Below, one piece after another: positions 62,315 to 64,000 of a stretch of 64,000 bases of DNA. The notes below the pieces were generated by a model. It made no database searches, had not been told where the DNA came from, and saw nothing but the letters and a program-made list of their open reading frames with translations. The stretch covers positions 1 to 64,000 of the forward strand of contig JAFUAD010000060.1 of assembly GCA_017460835.1 (NCBI GenBank), in the 5' to 3' direction. The translations under genes were made by a program, and so were the position numbers. The stretch comes from Oscillospiraceae bacterium (GTDB lineage: Bacteria > Bacillota > Clostridia > Oscillospirales > Ruminococcaceae). Each line of letters starts with the position of its first letter. Position 1 is the first letter of the stretch.

Positions 62315-62752
62315 CTAATCTGTAATCTCATGATCCGGCAGGGCTTCCTGCCAGATTGCGGTAAAGAGCGTGCGGAGCCGTTCGGTTCTGCCGCACAGGT
62401 ATAAATATCCGAACAGGCACTCAAAGCCTGTTGCCTTCCGGTAATCGGCGGGGGTCGCATGCTTCGGCACGCTGATTCCGCTTGCATTTCTGCCGCGGCG
62501 GAGGATATCCGCCTCCTCCTCGGTCAGCAGCGCGGCGATCTGCTCTGCCGCCTGCGCCTGAAATGCGGCGCGGACATGCGCGACTGCCTGCTCATGGAGC
62601 TGCCTTGCGGGGCGGTTTGCCTCGCGCAGAAGCCGCTCGCGCACCATGACCTCATAGACGCTGTCGCCGAGAAATGCGAGCGTCAGCGGGCTGTAAAGCC
62701 GAACCTCCTCCGGGCTCAGCGGGGGATTTGTCTGCAAAAGATCAATCGACAT
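62315..62752 (-). CDS. mrnC: Mini-ribonuclease III (23S rRNA maturation)
   Basis: A 145-residue RNase III-like endonuclease without a dsRNA-binding domain; in B. subtilis it trims 23S rRNA precursors. LYSPLTLAFLGDSVYEVMVR carries the catalytic acidic cluster, and HEQAVAHVRAAFQAQAAEQ plus GRNASGISVPKHATPADYRKA, typical of MrnC, follow. The ATG at 62752 is preferred; a TTG at 62764 is in frame. It overlaps the obg stop by 11 bases, so translation is probably coupled. In many Firmicutes mrnC is near cysS; here it sits with obg. Confidence 0.9.
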   Translation of the reverse strand: MSIDLLQTNPPLSPEEVRLYSPLTLAFLGDSVYEVMVRERLLREANRPARQLHEQAVAHVRAAFQAQAAEQIAALLTEEEADILRRGRNASGISVPKHATPADYRKATGFECLFGYLYLCGRTERLRTLFTAIWQEALPDHEITD

Positions 62753-64000
62753 AATCGAATTCAAAACCGTTGATCGAAACGGTCACGCCCTCCTTTGCAC
62801 CCATTTCCTCCAGCCTGTCAATGATGCCGCTGCTGCGGAGCACGCGCTCGAAGTACTGGAGCGACGACCAGTCGTCCGGATTGACCGTCCGCATGATCGG
62901 CTCCATGAACGGTGCCTCGACCTGATACACGCCGTCGCCGTCGATCTCGATTGTGAAGCGCTTGGTGTCCTCCGGCTTGATTTCCGGAGCTGCCTCCGGC
63001 TCAAAGCGCTTGACCGGCGGGAGTGTTTCGAGCGTTTTTGCAATTTCGTCGATCAGCGGCTTTGTGCCCTGTGCCGCCGCTGCGGAGATCACGAAGAACG
63101 GGTAGCCCTTTTCCGCGATATACGCATGCAGCCGCTCGATCTGCTCCTCTGATGCGAGGTCGGATTTGTTCGCCGCAACGATCTGCGGGCAGCGGCTCAG
63201 CTCCTCGGAGAAATTCCGCAGCTCCGTGTTGATCTTCTCGAAATCCTCGATCGGGTCGCGGTCCTCGCTGCCTGCGCAGTCCAGCACATGCACGATCAGC
63301 CGGCAGCGCTCGACATGCCGCAGGAAGGAATGCCCGAGCCCTGCGCCGTCGGCAGCGCCCTCGATCAGGCCAGGGATATCCGCCATGACAAAGGACTTTT
63401 CCTCATCGACCCGCACGACACCGAGCACCGGCTCCAGTGTCGTGAAATGGTAATTCGCGATCTTGGGCTTTGCGGCGGATACCACGGAGATCAGCGTCGA
63501 TTTTCCGACATTCGGGAAGCCGACCAGTCCGACATCCGCGAGCAGCTTCAGTTCGAGGATGATATCGAATTTTTCTCCGTCATAACCGGGCTTTGCAAAG
63601 CGCGGAACCTGACGGGTCGAGGAGGCAAAATGCTGATTGCCCTTGCCGCCTCTGCCGCCCTTTGCGAGGATGACCGGCTCATCGCCGGAGATATCGGCGA
63701 GGACTCTGCCGCTCTCCGCCTCCCGGATGACCGTTCCGCGCGGCACCTTGATCGTGAGATCGGGCGCACTTTTGCCGGTGCAGCGCTTTGCGGCTCCGTT
63801 CTGGCCGTTTTCGGCGACATATTTCCGTTTATACCGGAAGGAAAGCAGCGAGGAGAAGTGGTCGTCCGCGACAAAGAGCACATCGCCGCCCTTGCCGCCG
63901 TCGCCGCCGTCCGGTCCGCCGGCCGCAACATATTTTTCCCGGTGGAAGCTCACGCAGCCGTCGCCGCCGTTGCCCGCCTCAATCCGGATCCTCGCCTGAT
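62742..64000 (-). CDS. obg: GTPase Obg, missing its first few codons (window edge)
   Basis: A ribosome-assembly and stress GTPase. About 419 codons are present; only about four N-terminal codons (MFVD-like) lie beyond the window, since the frame enters as QARIRIEAGNGGDGCVSFHR. The Obg glycine-rich fold spans to about 158 (GGDGGKGGDVLF; GGRGGKGNQHFASS), then the G domain: G1 GFPNVGKSTLI, G3 DIPGLIEGA, G4 ANKSDL, and a C-terminal OCT domain from about 345 (FMEPIMRTVNPDDWSSLQYF). It is the first visible gene of an obg-mrnC-yebC unit read leftwards. Confidence 0.95.
   Translation of the reverse strand, partial: QARIRIEAGNGGDGCVSFHREKYVAAGGPDGGDGGKGGDVLFVADDHFSSLLSFRYKRKYVAENGQNGAAKRCTGKSAPDLTIKVPRGTVIREAESGRVLADISGDEPVILAKGGRGGKGNQHFASSTRQVPRFAKPGYDGEKFDIILELKLLADVGLVGFPNVGKSTLISVVSAAKPKIANYHFTTLEPVLGVVRVDEEKSFVMADIPGLIEGAADGAGLGHSFLRHVERCRLIVHVLDCAGSEDRDPIEDFEKINTELRNFSEELSRCPQIVAANKSDLASEEQIERLHAYIAEKGYPFFVISAAAAQGTKPLIDEIAKTLETLPPVKRFEPEAAPEIKPEDTKRFTIEIDGDGVYQVEAPFMEPIMRTVNPDDWSSLQYFERVLRSSGIIDRLEEMGAKEGVTVSINGFEFDYVD

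Overview
The window comes from a GC-rich member of the Firmicutes, most likely a Ruminococcus-like, plant-fibre-degrading anaerobe (Oscillospiraceae). This is inferred from two secreted proteins with type I dockerins (one CBM22-dockerin-CE1 esterase, one DUF4874/DUF4832-type protein), an [FeFe]-hydrogenase-like sensor, RnfC/RnfD, Gram-positive-style Shine-Dalgarno sites, many TTGACA-17-TATAAT promoters, Thr-rich linkers in exported proteins, and several degenerate two-component proteins. Species cannot be fixed from sequence alone. No phage, integrase, transposase or CRISPR array is visible; this is core chromosome with a few small repeat elements.

Layout. 1-335: tail of an rRNA operon (5S) and a CAU-anticodon tRNA. 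336-8604: glycogen phosphorylase with an odd overlapping reading frame at its 3' end, a broken GNAT gene, a polyprenyl synthase, methylthioribose-1-phosphate isomerase and a large MacB/FtsX-type ABC transporter. 8605-12025: pyridoxine kinase plus ECF S-component operon, then the CE1 esterase. 12176-18728: two very large signalling proteins, a Reg_prop/HD-GYP c-di-GMP phosphodiesterase and a PAS-rich degenerate hybrid histidine kinase. 18849-22964: SGNH lipoprotein, a radical SAM-HAD fusion, a Thr-rich lipoprotein and a ribbon-helix-helix-like protein whose promoter carries tandem 21-bp repeats. 23168-30370: rnfCD without the rest of Rnf, an XRE regulator, a phosphoglycerate mutase-like phosphatase with a membrane protein, a hydrogenase-like sensor with a chemoreceptor-like tail, and a coiled-coil DivIVA-like protein.

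30618-38194: tRNA-Glu and tRNA-Met, proS, a FAD protein, a hairpin repeat element, then a minus-strand cluster CDF transporter - MBOAT - SGNH - small membrane protein, which looks like a surface O-acetylation unit. 38459-46758: a 40-residue Cys/Asn-rich membrane peptide, a ClpC that lacks the middle domain, a MATE exporter, the DUF4832 dockerin protein, two promoter-hairpin-terminator transcripts, an AraC-type regulator with a degenerate receiver and a stand-alone receiver. 46975-51369: gdhA, a 49-residue protein and pntAA-pntAB-pntB, a unit joining NADPH supply to ammonium assimilation. 51450-61282: GH13 enzyme, cardiolipin synthase, small alarmone synthetase, and an AddAB-like helicase-nuclease pair. 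61566-64000: yebC, mrnC and the 3' part of obg.

The most unusual features are: a repeated cassette, present at 3155, 42655 and 55308-55502, with a 17-bp-spaced promoter in every unit and a terminator-like hairpin in all but one; the two short terminated transcripts at 45349-45646; the degenerate signalling proteins; the isolated rnfCD pair; and the ClpC without its adaptor-binding domain.
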